A DNA stretch of 64,000 nucleotides from Humulus lupulus. Its lineage: Eukaryota > Streptophyta > Magnoliopsida > Rosales > Cannabaceae. Both the position numbers and the translations under genes were made by a program. This document shows positions 35,950-48,599 of this stretch, piece after piece; the first letter of the stretch is position 1, and each line of letters begins with the position of its first letter. The stretch lies in assembly GCF_963169125.1 (NCBI RefSeq), contig NC_084796.1, positions 216,404,448-216,468,447 on the forward strand, written 5' to 3'. Under the pieces are notes generated by a model, which saw nothing but the letters and a program-made list of their open reading frames with translations, did not search any database and was not told the origin of the DNA.

Positions 35950-36355
35950 TTGGCGACATTTTATGACTGTCGGCATTGGAATTTTAATAACTATCGGTCG
36001 GCGTTGGGGTCAATAACGACAACGTTTAACTGTCGGCAGGTCTTGAATTAACTGTCAGCGTTGGGGTCAATAGAGACACCATTTAACTGTCGGCATTGGT
36101 ATCGAATTAACTGTCGGTGTTGGGATCAATAGCGACACCTTTTAACTGTCGGAATTGGTCTCGAATTAACTGTCGGCATTGGTTTCGAATTAACTGTCGG
36201 CGTTGGGGTCAATAGCGACAGTCAAAAGCAACGGTGACATTTATTAGCTGTCGGCGTTGGTCTCTATGCCTACAGTTTTTAACTGTCGGCGTAGAGTCCC
36301 GCTAAGCAATTACGACAGTCAATAGAGTTGACTGTCGTGTTTGGGTGTCGGGAAA
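35950..36355. repeat. CACTA-2 right subterminal repeats (AACTGTCGGCGTTGG)
   Basis: About ten copies of TTAACTGTCGGCGTTGGGGT or close variants follow each other every 25-45 bp, with a few inverted GACAGTCAA copies near 36220 and 36320. The same motif occurs inverted at the left end. Confidence 0.9.
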
Positions 36356-36377
36356 GCTCAGTTTTGTAGCAGTGAGA

Positions 36378-37225
36378 TGAACACCAACAATTAGAAACAA
36401 CCCTAATCAACATACTAGAATTAAAAGGAAGAAATCATAAAGCAAAAACAAGAGTCATACTCTTGCTTGATCTCTTCTTCTTCTTCTTCCTTTCTTTCTT
36501 CTTCTCCTTCTCTCTCTAGGTCACGCCTCTCTCTCTCTCCCTAAAATTCGACAGCCCAAGAGCATATGCTCTCTTCTCCAATTTCTTCCCCCTTTATCCT
36601 AATCCTCTTATAATGGTCCAATAAAAAGAAAAGGTAAGTTTCCTATTTGTGTATATTTGTCTTAATTTGTATTTATTTTGTTTTTATGATAATTGGTAGA
36701 AAATAAAAGATGATAACACCCTTACCCAAAATATTATTTGTCTTCCAATTTTCATTTATTTTCTTAAAAAAAAAAAAATCGAATAATCCTCTTCCTTTTC
36801 CACTACACCATAGATGACCAAGACCCCATTTCCCATTATTGTTTTTATTTTATTTTATTTTTCTAATTAATTCAATAAATCCAATAAAAGGCAACTTCAA
36901 AGTGTGTAGAAAATTCTACACATGTGCACCAAGCTACCATGCACTTGCACACACTCAAACTATAGGGTGCATCACTACCTACCATGCACCTTAATGCATT
37001 CAACCAAAACTCAAATAATCACATTTTTAAAATAAATTAATAAATAACATTTAACAAATAATTTCACAAAAATTCTACCAAACAATTCTAACAATTAATT
37101 TAAACAAATAAACAATTAATTTAAACAAACAAACAATAAAAAAAAATAATTCACCACACTTACACAATTAAATAAAATAAAACAGCAAAATTCTAATAAT
37201 TAAAAAAAAAAATTGGTGCACTACA
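36378..37225 (-). repeat. Tekay-2 3' LTR, second segment
   Basis: It resumes the LTR at TGAACACCAACAATTAG exactly where 53071 continues in the sister LTR, and ends GGTGCACTACA at 37225, followed by the polypurine tract. Sequence agreement with 53071-53922 is high throughout. Confidence 0.9.
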
Positions 37226-37709
37226 ATATACCCTCCTTAAAAGGAATTTCGTCCCGAAATTTTTTCTTACTAAATAATTCAGAGTATCTTTCTTTCATGG
37301 CTTCCTCCAACTCCCATGTTGCTTCTCGTTCCGTACTATTCTTCCACAAGACCTTAACTAGTGGAATACTTTTGGATCTCGGTTCCTTGATTCCCTTTTC
37401 AATAATGCGCTCAGGCTGTTCATCATAACTCAGGTCCTGCTTCAACTATAACGGCTCGTATCTCAAAACATGAGAGGGGTATGACATATACTTACGCAAT
37501 ATCGAGATGTGAAAGACGTTATGTGTTTCAGCAAATGCTGGGGGCAGTGCCAAACGGTAAGAAACTTGCCCGACTCTCTCCAAAATCTCAAATGGACCTA
37601 TATATCTAGGGCTTAACTTCCCTTTCTTTCCAAAACGTATAATGCCTTTCATTGGCGAGACTTTCAAGAAAACAAACTCGCCCACTGAAAAATCGATGTC
37701 CCTTCTCAT
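37226..37709 (-). pseudogene. Tekay-2 integrase C-terminus and chromodomain
   Basis: The frame 37709-37446 carries FSVGEFVFLKVSPMKGIIRF and RYIGPFEILERVGQVSYRLA, in which the GPF motif is intact. After a stop the chromodomain-like stretch LSYDEQPERIIEKGIKEPRS continues to VLWKNSTEREATWELEEAMK. The layout is as in Tekay-1 and supports the Tekay/Del assignment. Confidence 0.8.
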
Positions 37710-37718
37710 AAGGTCAGC

Positions 37719-38306
37719 CTAGCTCTTTTGCCTACTCTGCGCAGTAAGCATCCTTTGGCAAATCTTCTCGATCGCCTCACTCGCTTCCCTAACTTCCTCA
37801 GGACCTAAAATTTTTTTCTCCCCAACTTCATCCCAGTGCAAAGGAGATCTACACTTACACCCATAAAGCATCTCATAGGAAGTCATCCCAATAGTAGATT
37901 GGTAACTATTATTATAAGAGAAATCCATTAGGGGTAAGTATCGGTTCCAAGACTCTGAAAAGTCCAAAGCACAACACCTCAACATATCCTCTAAAGTCTG
38001 TATAGTCCTCTCAGATGGCCCATCGGTCTGAGGATGAAACGTGGTGCTAAACTTTAGTCTTGATCCCATAGCTCTCTCTAGCCCTTTCCAAAAGTTCGAT
38101 GTGAAAACTGACCCTCGATCAGAAATTATCAACTTTGGCACCCCATGAAGTCTCACTATCTCACTAACATACAAATCATCATATTGATCCGCCGAGTATG
38201 TGGTCTTGACTGGCAGAAAATGGGCAGACTTAGTGAGTCTATCTATTATTACCCACACAAAGTTGTGCTGCTTAGTGGTTTTGGGTAACCCTACCACAAA
38301 ATCCAT
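37719..38306 (-). pseudogene. Tekay-2 integrase catalytic core
   Basis: The core has MDFVVGLPKTTKQHNF (first Asp), LIISDRGSVFTSNFW (second Asp) and DGPSERTIQTLEDM (Glu), so the D,D-35-E residues are present. It is cut off from the zinc-binding part by a frame break at 38306-38340 and from the C-terminal part by a stop near 37717. Confidence 0.85.
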
Positions 38307-38328
38307 TGCTATATCCTCCCACTTCCAT

Positions 38329-38919
38329 TCAGGAATGTAGAGTCGGTTGAAGTAACCCCACTGGCCTTTGGTGTTCTGCCTTGACTTGCTGGCATGTCAA
38401 ACATCTAGCAACAAACTCAGCAATATCTCTCTTCATTCCATGCCACCAATATAACGCCTTAAGGTCTTGGTACATTTTCGTGGACCCTGGGTGTAAGGAA
38501 TAAGTTGTTGTGTGCGATTCTTTCATAATACTTTCCTTAATCTCAGCATTGTCCGTCACACAAATCCTATCCTTATATCTCAGCGATCCACCATTAGATA
38601 TTGCGAAATCACTGCTACCACCTTTTTGTACCAAAGCCTCTTGTTTCACTAAGGCTTCATCCACTTCCTGTCCTTCTCGAATTTGTTCTAGTAGGGAGAA
38701 TTGCAATGTGAGGTTCGCTAAACTTCCTGTGACAATTTCGATGCCGGCATTTATGATCTCTTTTTGAAGAGGCATCTCTATTGTATGTAGAGCTAAGACA
38801 TTCCCATGTCCCCACCTACTCAAAGCATCTACAACCACATTGGCCTTGCCTGGGTGGTATAGAATCTCACAATCATAGTCCTTCACTAATTCCAACCACC
38901 TTCGCTGCCTCATATTCAA
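38329..38919 (-). pseudogene. Tekay-2 end of RNase H and integrase zinc-binding module
   Basis: It starts [20 protein letters not shown], the end of RNase H, and continues through an H-H-C-C module (SHTTTYSLHPGSTKMYQDL and VARCLTCQQVKAEHQ). One lesion is ADALSR to VDALSR. RNase H sequence upstream (38920-39510) is recognisable but broken by several stops. Confidence 0.85.
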
Positions 38920-40440
38920 TTCCTTTTGCGTGAAAAATTATGTCAGACTTTTTTGGTCGGTGTATATCTCACACTTGTCTCCGTACAGGTGATGTCTCCA
39001 TATCTTTAGTACGAACACTACTGCTGCCAATTCAAGTTCATGTGTGGGATATCGTTGCTCATAATCCTTGAGTTATCTAGAAGCATAAGCCACAACCTTC
39101 TCATCTTGCATCAACACACATCCCAAGTCTTTCTTTGATGCATCACAATACACCACAAATCTCTCGCCCTCTGTTGGAACACAAAGGATAGGCACAAAAA
39201 TCAACTTATCCTTCATGGTCTGGAAGCTCTCTTCACATTTTTCAGTCCATGCAAACTTCTAATGTTTGCGGGTTAAGTTGGTCAATGGGGAAGCAATCTT
39301 TGAGAAACCCTCGACAAACTTCCTATAGTAACTCGCTAATCCCTAGAAGCTTCGGACTTCTGAGGAATTCTTTGGCTGGGGCCAGTCTCTAATGGCCTCG
39401 ATCTTCGATGGGTCTACTGCTATCCCATTCTTGGACACTATATGCCCTAGGAAAGTTACCTATTATACACAAAACTCACATTTAGAGAACTTGTCATACA
39501 ACATATGTTCTCACAATCTGTTCAGAGTCAACCTCAAATCCTCCTCGTGATCCTCCTTGGTTTTCGAGTAAATAAGGATATCATCTATGAACACTACCAC
39601 AAACTTGACCAAGAAATCCTTAAATATCCTGTTCATCATCTCCATAAATGATGTTGGGGCGTTAGTGTGTCCAAAAGACATCACTAAGAATTCATAGTGC
39701 CCATAGCGAGTTCTGAAAGCCGTTTTCAAAATGTCTCCCTCTTTCACCTTCAACTGATGGTACCCGGATCGCAGATCAATCTTCGAGAATACTGCTGCCC
39801 CTTGTAGTTGATCAAAAAGGTCATCTATCCTAGGCGAAGGATATTTATTCTTAATGGTGACCTTATTGAGTTCTCGATAATCAATGCACATCCTCATACT
39901 CCCGTCCTTCTTTTTCACAAATATAACTTGTGCTCCCCATGGCGAATGGCAAGGTCTTATGAAACCCTTATCCAACAACTCCTGTAGCTGGTTCTTAAGT
40001 TCCTTTAACTCTGTCGGCGCCATTCGATAGGGTGCTTTAGATATTGGTGCAGTTTCTGGTGCAAGCTCGATTACAAACTCGATTTCTCTGTCCGGGGGTA
40101 ATCTTGATAATTCTTCGGGAAACACCTCCAGGAACTCACAAAAGATATGTACATTTTTTGGCTTTAGTTCTGACTCCTTGGATTTATCCACTACACTAGC
40201 CAGGAACACTAAAAAACCATGTTGCATCATATTTTGTGCTACCAGTGCAGATATTACAGGTGTCCGAAAACCTGTTACTTCGCCTCTAAAGGAAAAGACC
40301 TCTCTTCCTTTGGCTGAACTCTACGGTCTTCTTCCGATAGTCTATCATAGCCCCATGTTTGGATAACCAATCCATGCCAAGTATGACATCAGAATCTAGT
40401 ATGCTTAGTTCTATAAGAAACTGATGTTAACGGTAACCAC
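38920..40440 (-). pseudogene. Tekay-2 protease end, reverse transcriptase and RNase H, fragmented
   Basis: The open part 40230-39511 carries [40 protein letters not shown] and the active site [12 protein letters not shown]. Protease sequence (about 40440-40300) has lost roughly 35 nt relative to Tekay-1 and is frameshifted; the fingers and connection region at 38920-39510 holds several stops. Reverse transcriptase motifs are intact, but no continuous polyprotein can be made. Confidence 0.85.
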
Positions 40441-40472
40441 TTATTTGACAGCATCATATCTCCCGATGACAA

Positions 40473-41873
40473 CTATGTACTAAAGTTATGTTCAAACATC
40501 TTATAAGGCATATTCAGTCTATCAATCACATTAATGGAAACATAAGAATGAGTCACTCCAGAATTAATTATGACTCTACACATTGTACCAGATATAGGGC
40601 ACTGACTTGTAACTACAGTGTTGCTGTTGGCCGCTTCATTCTGAGTTAAAGTGAAAACCCTTGCTGGCACCAGGTTGTTGTTGTTATTCTGTCCTGCCTT
40701 CCATTGTGGGAAATTCTTCCTTAAATGTCCTGCCTGGCCGCACTTGAAACATTTATTGGTACCGACCTGGCATTCTCCTGGGTGTCTTTTCGAGCATTTA
40801 GGATAGATAGGATGCTCTATTCGGTAGCCTTGATGGTTCCCAGGGTTCAGGTCATTGAAGCGATTGTTGTGGTTGCTGTGGTTCTGAGGAGTGTGATTGT
40901 TGCTATTCGTGGCCGGAGGTCTTTGTCTCTTATCAGCGCCACTATTCTGCCCTTCATTAGCCTTTCTCTTGTTTCCCTCGTGGAAGCCCTTGTTTCGATA
41001 GTTCTCTCTTCTGGTGGCATTATCCTTCCATATCCGTTCTTCCAAATACTCAGCTTCAAGAGCTCTATCCAATACTTCTGCATAACTAACCACTTTAGCA
41101 CTGGTCATCATAATGTCCCTCGCGATCATCATTTTGAGTCCCCTTACGAACCTTTGGACTCGCAGAGTTTCAGTTGGCACCACTTCAGGAGGAAACTTTG
41201 CCAACCTATCAAAATTTTGTGCATGGTCAGTGACAGATAGGTTCCCGTGTACCAAAGTTACGAACTCATCAACCTTGGTTGCTAGTACGACTGCACTGTA
41301 ATACTTCTTACTAAAAGCCTAAACGAATTCTACCCAAGTCATGGTATTCAAGTCACTGGTCTGTTTAATTACATCCCACCAAATCCGTGCATCCATCTTA
41401 AGTAAGTAAATTTCACAGGAAACTCTTTGGCGATCATTTAACTCCATATGATCGAAAATAGCCTCAACCGATCTTAACCAATCCTCTGCCACCATTGGAT
41501 CAGCTTTCCCTTCAAAAGTTGGTGGGGCTTGTTTTCTGAAGTGTACATACACTGGCTCGAACCCATAGGTTACAGGTAGTGTTGCAATTGGTGGTATTGG
41601 CAGCTGAGGTTGCACCACTGGTACTTAAGGTACTTGGGGTGTTTGGGACGTTTGTGGTGCTTGTATAGCATGTGCTAATTCCTCATCTGTCAGCCTCAAC
41701 TATTCTCTTAGCCTTGCTACCTTTGCGCCCAGGTCCACAGATGGTGCTGCTGGAGCTGTAGGTTGAACTGTTGGCATTTCTACGTCAAGGGTTGTCGTGG
41801 TTTCAGACCTTGTGGAGACACCCTTTCCTTTGCCTCTTCCTCTTCCCTTTCCTCCTCTTCCTCTAGTCGACAT
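40473..41873 (-). pseudogene. Tekay-2 gag and start of protease, fragmented
   Basis: From the ATG at 41873 the N-terminus is Arg/Gly-rich (STRGRGGKGRGRGKG). Stops occur in the linker and after WVEFV. The gag core (WLRSVEAIFDHMELNDRQR, LLKMDARIWWDVIKQ) and a zinc knuckle follow, but the last Cys of the knuckle is Phe (CFKCGQAGHLRKNF). The protease motif reads INSGVTHSY, with the catalytic Asp replaced by Asn, and runs on in frame into VSINVIDRLN. That gives the ancestral gag-pro junction missing from Tekay-1. Confidence 0.85.
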
Positions 41874-42109
41874 AATGAGATTCTAAGGCAATCAACGGAA
41901 GATCATAAGGAAGGAACTTTGCATAATGGTTTGATAGATATTTGCAAAGTCATATACTACACCAATAACCCCTTTTTATAATACATGAATATAACACAAC
42001 TGAAAAAGTATTATAATAGAGTTAAAAATATGGGCAGCAAACACACACTAAAAATAACGCGCTAATTTATTTGTGGGAAATAGATTTCTAACTTTTATTT
42101 TCCCTTTTT

Positions 42110-42740
42110 TTTCGCAGGTCTAATTTATTTCTGGGAAAAAAAAGGGAACTCAACCTCTCTCTCACCTCATCCCGTTAACTCATCCAGGGTCATCTTTTCT
42201 TCAATTTCTATCGATCCCCTAGCAATCTTGATTTCCTTCCTTAAGCCTTGCGCCGATCCCCTCCTGGCTTTCCTTCCTTAAGCCTTGCGCCAATCCTGTT
42301 CTCCCAAACTCCAGCCATTTTTAAAAACCCAGCTCGGCATCTGCACCATCGAGTTTTTCAACTGGGAAGAAAAAGAGAAATAACAATACTTAGTCTCTCT
42401 CTCTCCCACAATCAAGTAGACATTCATCTTAGATCTTCCTATTCTTTGTTGTAATCGTCGTCTCTCAACTTTGGCAACCACATTTTCCCTGTGTGAATTG
42501 CTTTCCCTTTTCGGTAAGTAAATCTCTCATTGTTTTTTATTTAGTAAATGTTAGGGTTTTTTTCTTTCCTAAATCAACATTTTAATTAAATTCAATATCT
42601 ATTTTTATCCAATCTATGGCTGATATTTGATTTTTGGTCTTGTGCAGCTGAGATTTGCCATTTTTTTTTAGTTTGCGTTTGGTGATGGGGCTGATTTTGA
42701 GGTAGCCATTCTACTTGTTTTTTTTCTTTTGTCTTTCTCA
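42110..42740 (+). other. Exon-like leader segment in CACTA-3, origin unknown
   Basis: A C/T-rich stretch ends CTTTCCCTTTTCG before GTAAGTAAATC at about 42515, a consensus splice donor. A T-rich intron-like stretch then ends CTTGTGCAG at about 42647 before CTGAGATTTGCC. It could be a captured 5' untranslated exon pair, perhaps of the VPS13 gene that follows, but no coding similarity proves this. Confidence 0.4.
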
Positions 42741-43043
42741 TCTATTCATCATCTTCTCAGATGCTAGGTTCATTCTTCTCTCTATAATCATTATCCACTT
42801 GTATATGATAATGCATTTATTTATATATCTTGAATAAAATGTATAAATAGACCTTAAATTTGTAGCGTATTATTATCGATTACAATCTGATTTTTCCACA
42901 AATTCTTTTCTCTCTATGTTTCATTTCCCTTCGTCTTCTCTTTGAGTTAAACATTTTCTTCTTTCTCTAATTTTTTATAAGAGATTTTATTATTTTTGCT
43001 ATGTATGTTTATTTATTTTCTAGGTCCCTCTTTTGTATCTATT

Positions 43044-43057
43044 CCCCCCCCCCCCCC
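43044..43057 (+). repeat. Poly-C run of 14
   Basis: An uninterrupted run of 14 C in otherwise T-rich intronic sequence. It is unusual in this AT-rich window, and the length may be a sequencing or assembly estimate. Confidence 0.8.
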
Positions 43058-43277
43058 TTATTGTGCATATATTTTTTTCGTTTCTTTTAAAAAGAAATAA
43101 GAAAAATAAGATAAAATTAGTTTCTTTGTAGTGTGAATAAAAATATTAGAAATTTCACAAAATTGAGAGATCACCTATATAATTTTCTTGCTGGAAGCTA
43201 TTTGAATGACATCTTTTGTGATTCTGGATGCTGTTTACATTTAATTAATGATGTTTTTGTGATATTCCCAAATTAAG

Positions 43278-46200
43278 GTACCTTGGAGTAGGCTTGGTCA
43301 GGACCCAGTTGTAGTTCATCTGGATCGTATTTTTTTGTTAGTTGGACCTGCAACGCAAGTTGAAGGATCCACTGAAGATGCCATTCAAGAAGCTAAGAAA
43401 AGCCGAGTGCGGGTAAGACAATAATGGTGTGCCTATCGATATACCTTTGAATGATCCTCTAAATAATTGTTATGTTTGGAAATAGGAAATGGAAATGAAG
43501 CTGGTAGAGAAGGCTCAACAATTAAAGTCTGAAGTGGTAAGATTACACAATTCTTTTATCAGTGTAACTTAAATTATAATAGAGTGAATCTTTGACTAGA
43601 TGGTTCATGGCAACTATTTGTACTGACTGCTGATACAAACAATGGCATGCCTTAGCATCCATACATCTGATATATTTACTTGACTTGACTCTTTACAAAG
43701 CAAAGGGTGACTAACATAATTGATAGGTAATAAATTTTTTTATGTATAAGGAAATATTATGTGATGCCTATATTCCTATGTGTCTGTACGTGTATATGAA
43801 CTTTATATTTGGTTCTTAAGCATCTTATGTGCTATTTTTGAATCTTTGATAACAAATATTGTATCAAGTTTTGGTTGTAGTATTCAAATGCTGTGATGTT
43901 ATTCTTTTCTAGGATTTACCTTTTGATCTTTTTGAACCATACATATGTTTATACATATATTTGGTTGTCAATTATGATTATAACTGTATTAATATGTATA
44001 TATTTTTATTTGAAGAATCAATCATGGTTGGGTTCCTTATCAACACTATAGTTGGAAATTTGAAACTCTCAATTTCAAATATTCATATCAGATACGAGGA
44101 CAGTGGAAGGTGTGTAATAGCAAGTTAAATTTTATATTTTGGAATCTTAACATTCTTATTTTCTATCTAAATTTTAATTTCCTATTCTCTAGCAATCCTG
44201 GTCACCCATTTGCAGCAGGTGTGACCTTGGAGAAACTCTTAGCTGTGACAGTTGATGACAATGGGAATGCGACTTTTATTACTGGTGGTTCACTAGACCG
44301 TATACAAAAGGGTCCTAATTTTGTTCCTTATAGAATGTCGATTGATATGAATGCAATCAAGTTTAAGTTTTATTCTCTTTAAGAAGGTCTCATATATATA
44401 ATTTGAAATGCACAGTTGCAAGTTAGTGAGGAAACACACACTTGCAACTTTTTGACAAAACTACTAAATAAAAGTCTTCAATTGTAATTTTCATTTTCTT
44501 GTTATAAAAGATCTTTGTTTCTTTTTTAAAGGGAAGAAAATTTGATCGAATGCTTGGCCGAGATGTGTATTCATTTATCATATTTTAAATTTAAAGTATG
44601 TTGCATATATTTGATTGAATGCTTGGCCTCCATATATTTGAAGTTTCACCCATAATACACGGTACACCAAAGTTCTGACATGATAACAAGTAGCAATTTG
44701 TTACATAGCCAGTAAATTATAATATGATTATCACTAATTTAATCCTTATTACAATCTTGTTTATAATAAGATTTTTATTTTTATTTTTACAGTCTGTTGA
44801 ACTTGACCGACTTGCACTTTATCTGGATTCTGATATAATCCCATGGCATATTGACAAGCCATGGGAGGATTTGCTTCCTTCTGAGTGGGTCCAGGTAGAA
44901 CCAATATTTAGTTTATTCTTGCAGTTACATATGTTGAGGGCATGTTCAAACTATGAAACTATGATCATTTATTTGCTTCAGGTTTTTAGATATGGCACTA
45001 AAGAAGGCAAACCTGCTGATAGAATTGTCAAACAACACACTTATATTCTGGAACCAATTACAGGAAATGCAAAGTATACAAAGCTAAGGGCAAATGAATT
45101 GGCTATGAGTGATCAACCTTTGGAGAATGCAACAGTGAATTTGGATGATGTCATTCTCTGTTTATCAAAGGTTTAAGTTCATAATTCAACTGTGATTGGA
45201 TACTTGGAGGCATATTTTGATTGGCCTTGAAAATTTTTAGTATCTTGTTGTTACAGGATGGATACAAGGATATGTTAAAACTAGCTGATAACTTTTCTGC
45301 CTTTAATCAACGCTTAAAATATGCGCATTTTCGTCCACATGTTTCCATGAAATCTGATCCTCGTTCTTGGTGGAAGTATGCTTATAGAGCTATATCTAAA
45401 AAAGTGAAGAAGGGAAGGTAACTTCTTTAGTATTTTTAATATTTTGGTTGGATTTAGTTCTCCCATTCAATAGTTGCTTCATTGCATGATGGTTATTTTC
45501 TTACAAAATAAAGATTTTAGATATAATTTTCTGAGGGTTATCACTATATAAACTTGTGAGTAAAATATGGCAAATTTTTAATTGTTATGTTTTTATTTCT
45601 GTTTAAACTATTCTACTTTGTACGTGTTGATTTGAAATAGATTTAATAAATAAATGATAACATACTGCAGCTCTTATTTGCTTAGACATTTAGTGAGTAA
45701 TTTTTTATTCCATCCATATTTTTCTTAGAAATTTATCTTCATTGCAGTGAAAAATCGCCATGGGAACAAGTTTTGAGGTATGCAAGATTGCGCAAAAAAT
45801 ATCTCTTTATGCTTCCCTGCTTAAATCTGAGCCCAGTCGAGTAATTGTTGATGACAATAAAGACCTTGTGGATTTAGATCGTGAACTAGATATTGAGGTC
45901 ATACTGCAATGGAGGTATTTCTTTTGATTTATGAAATTAATCTTGTTAATTTGTGAGTTGTGACCAGTTAGGTCATGTTTTATTACTTTCTTTTTTTCCC
46001 ATTCTGGGTATTAGATGTTGTGGGTATTTTGCCCAGTCTTCGATGTTGTGAATGTTTTTTACTCACTCTTGTATTTGCTTGCTAATGGAATTAGCTTCAT
46101 AGTGGGATTAGATAAGTTGACTTTTGTTTGTGATAAGAGTAATATATCAAGATTATTTATTTCCGGATGGTGGATAAACTTGTGCATCTTTGATTTTCAA

Positions 46201-46969
46201 TTTTATTTTTTGGTACTCTATTTATATCATGGTCATTGGGAGCCCCTTGAAAATGTACCTAAGGGAAAATGCTTTTAGTTTAAATTTATAAAGTATATCT
46301 TACAATTATTACTTTAGGCTGGCAACAGAAGCCATCTACACTAGCTTTAGGCACAAACTTCTGTATCAGAAATAGTGGTTCTCAGCCAATGGAATTGTAG
46401 GTCATATGTGGTTTAGAATTAATTACATCAAGAGCTTAGAGGCCATCTTACATTTTACAGCATGTTCCCCTATTTTTGAGTGAGAATCTTATATGCAGCC
46501 TTGAAAGTGTAGAATGCTTTATCCAAGTGATAGTATGTGAGTATGTGCTAATCATCTATATCTATCTATATTCTAGACGATTAACTTACACAGAAAGTAA
46601 TTAAATTTAATTTGCTGTTATTTAGATATTTTGTTATTATTATTTTTAAATAATTTACCAATTAATACCGCTCTCTTTTAGTTAATATTAAAGCACTACT
46701 ATGTTGCCCAGTTCTTAGGTTTCTAGTATATATAATATACATGGATAACTGTGTATAACTCTGTTTTCTTTTGATTGAGTTTTAGTCATTTCATTTCAGC
46801 TCCGTTTTTTTACCTTGCTTTAAAGTTATTTTTGTTCTTCTAGAGAGTATATCACTTTTATTTTTTCAGACTGATGATTGGAAGGTTATGGTTTGTTGAG
46901 AAAAGAACAATGACAAGAAGCAGAGAGATTAAGTCATGTTATGGTCTGTGCATCTTTGGCAATGAAAGG
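43278..46969 (+). pseudogene. Captured VPS13-like gene fragment (about nine exons with introns)
   Basis: Exons at about 43278-43412, 43486-43536, 44016-44109, 44193-44309, 44793-44894, 44982-45172, 45257-45418, 45748-45916 and 46870-46969 encode the N-terminal part of a plant VPS13 lipid-transfer protein. Examples are VPWSRLGQDPVVVHLDRIFL, LKLSISNIHIRYED, NPGHPFAAGVTLEKLLAVTV, SVELDRLALYLDSDIIPWHI and DGYKDMLKLADNFSAFNQRL. VPS13 bridges membrane contact sites. Most GT/AG borders survive. One nucleotide is missing in exon 3 (SWLGSL region), exon 8 shifts frame after LRKKY, the donor after exon 4 is damaged, and exon 9 is strongly degraded. The first exons, with the true start, are absent. Introns show capture at DNA level. 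Confidence 0.88.
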
Positions 46970-47442
46970 TACATATATTTCATCTCTATTAACAACAAAT
47001 GTAACATCAAGATAATTTCTCTCCAATTTTTCTTTTATTTAGAGAAATTTTTGTACTGTTGCAATTCTGAAATCTATTCCATTGATTATTTTTCTTTCTT
47101 TCTTAGTGGCTATTGTTTCACTGTTTAGCTAGTAGATGTTGATCATAACTCAAGTTTGTTTGGTTCTTTTTAGTTGTCCACTTTCAAAATATTATATGAT
47201 CTATAGTAAAGCAACAAAAGCGCTGATATGTCTGATGTGTCTAACATTTAAACATGAACTATTAAGATTATGATAACTTCTATTATTTTGATTACGTCTC
47301 ATATATTTTATTGGCTAGCTAAGATTAGGATACCTTATATTGTTTTGATTATGTCTCAAATATTTCACATATTTCTAGGATATCTTTGTTATGTTATTAC
47401 TGTTTATTAAGATTATGATATTTTTGTTATGATGTACTATAG

Positions 47443-48454
47443 AGAGGCCTTAAAATTGCAAGCATTCCTTGACATGGCTCAAGATGAAGGTTTTTAACAC
47501 TGTTGTTTTATTTCTCAGACCAATTCTTGTCCTCAAAACTTCCTTTCTTCCTGATTATCTAATGAGAATCCATTCCTTTTGCCCTTTGTGTTTTGGCCAG
47601 ATATTCTTGGAGGTTATGATACATAGAACCATGTATTATCCGCTCAACTAGATACTTCGGCAGACTTAAAGTTTACATATGTGATTTCTTGTCAATAATT
47701 TGGATCCCAAAAATTCGCTGGTGATCCACGTGCACAAGACTTAATTGATTTAATGAACAGGTAATGAACTACGTGAGAAAATGGAGAATATACGTGAAAA
47801 CATAGTACTAACACCAGTATTACTCACTCTATATGATTAATTTTTTATCAAAGGAACCTAGCTCTCTGCGTTGCTTATGTTGAGGAGAAAGAAGTGATTG
47901 TGGAAGATAAGCCTCATAAGATTTACTCTTCCATATTGCTCAAAGTTGTCAACGATTTTGACCAGGTAGTACACAATCTAATTACTGCTACATTGTACAT
48001 ATTAGCTGTGTTATGCACTTTCAAAATCCAGGCAGTTTTTTAAGACAATAATGTCAAGAAAGCTCTTCATCTTGAATGTTTAGCAAAAATAATTAATGAA
48101 GCACAAAGTGTCAGTTGAATAAGCATAACTCTTGATCTTCATGAACCAAAGTAGGTTCTTTCAATAGTCTCTTTTGTTGAGTAAAACTTTGTTTTTTTGT
48201 AGGAAATATATCGAATTAAGCTTCCCAGTCCACCAGAAATTGGAGAAGGAAAACCTGAAAATCAAAACCATGCTATAATATTTACTCGTGGTGAAGCTCT
48301 TCAGACCATTGACATGAATCAAGTATGCTCTTTGTCCAGACCTTGGAAGTTTTCTGTTTCCTCTCTTTTCTTCTTATAGTATCAAGTTCTTTTATAGGAT
48401 AACTATTTGGAAGATGCATTCAAAATGAGAAATCTTTTGCAAGAATTTCTTGAG
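47443..48454 (+). pseudogene. Captured callose synthase (glucan synthase-like) gene fragment
   Basis: Exon-like pieces encode REALKLQAFLDMAQDE (47443-47489), KFTYVISCQ then a stop and GDPRAQDLIDLMNR (about 47668-47760), LALCVAYVEEKEVIVEDKPH and YSSILLKVVNDFDQ (47856-47966), EIYRIKLPSPPEIGEGKPEN and HAIIFTRGEALQTIDMNQ (48204-48322), and DNYLEDAFKMRNLLQEFL (48398-48452). This is the conserved central part of plant 1,3-beta-glucan synthases (CalS/GSL), a plasma-membrane enzyme making callose. Donors and acceptors are mostly recognisable. A stop inside SCQ-FGSQK and truncation at both sides make it a fragment. It follows the VPS13 piece in the same orientation. Confidence 0.88.
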
Positions 48455-48599
48455 TTATGTTGATAAAGAGTGAATTTATAATAATTTAGGATCAAAATAT
48501 TGTGAATTCATTATTTTGTATGTGGTATCCTCTCTTGGAAATAATTTCTATAGCATTTTTCTTGAAGTAATTTGTGATGCTAGATAATAACAATAAAAT

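Larger units (their letters stand above)
18361..36374. mobile_element. CACTA-2: non-autonomous CACTA inserted in the Tekay-2 3' LTR
   Basis: The left end CACTATTATAAAACTAGGCT (18361) and the complement of the right end, CACTGCTACAAAACTGAGCT (from 36374), form an imperfect terminal inverted repeat that continues into TTCCC and CGACAG. AGA is duplicated at 18358-18360 and 36375-36377. The sister LTR at 53060-53075 reads GAGAAGAAGATGAACACC, the exact empty site with one AGA. Without the nested solo LTR and Tekay-1 about 5.4 kb is native. It holds subterminal repeats, an AT-rich tandem array and an XTH exon fragment, but no transposase relic, so it must have been moved by a related element. Confidence 0.92.

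Noticed and set aside
43278..48454. A functional VPS13 or callose synthase gene
   Set aside because: Both are partial, carry stops or frameshifts and damaged splice sites, and lie between CACTA ends with a target duplication, so they are captured fragments.
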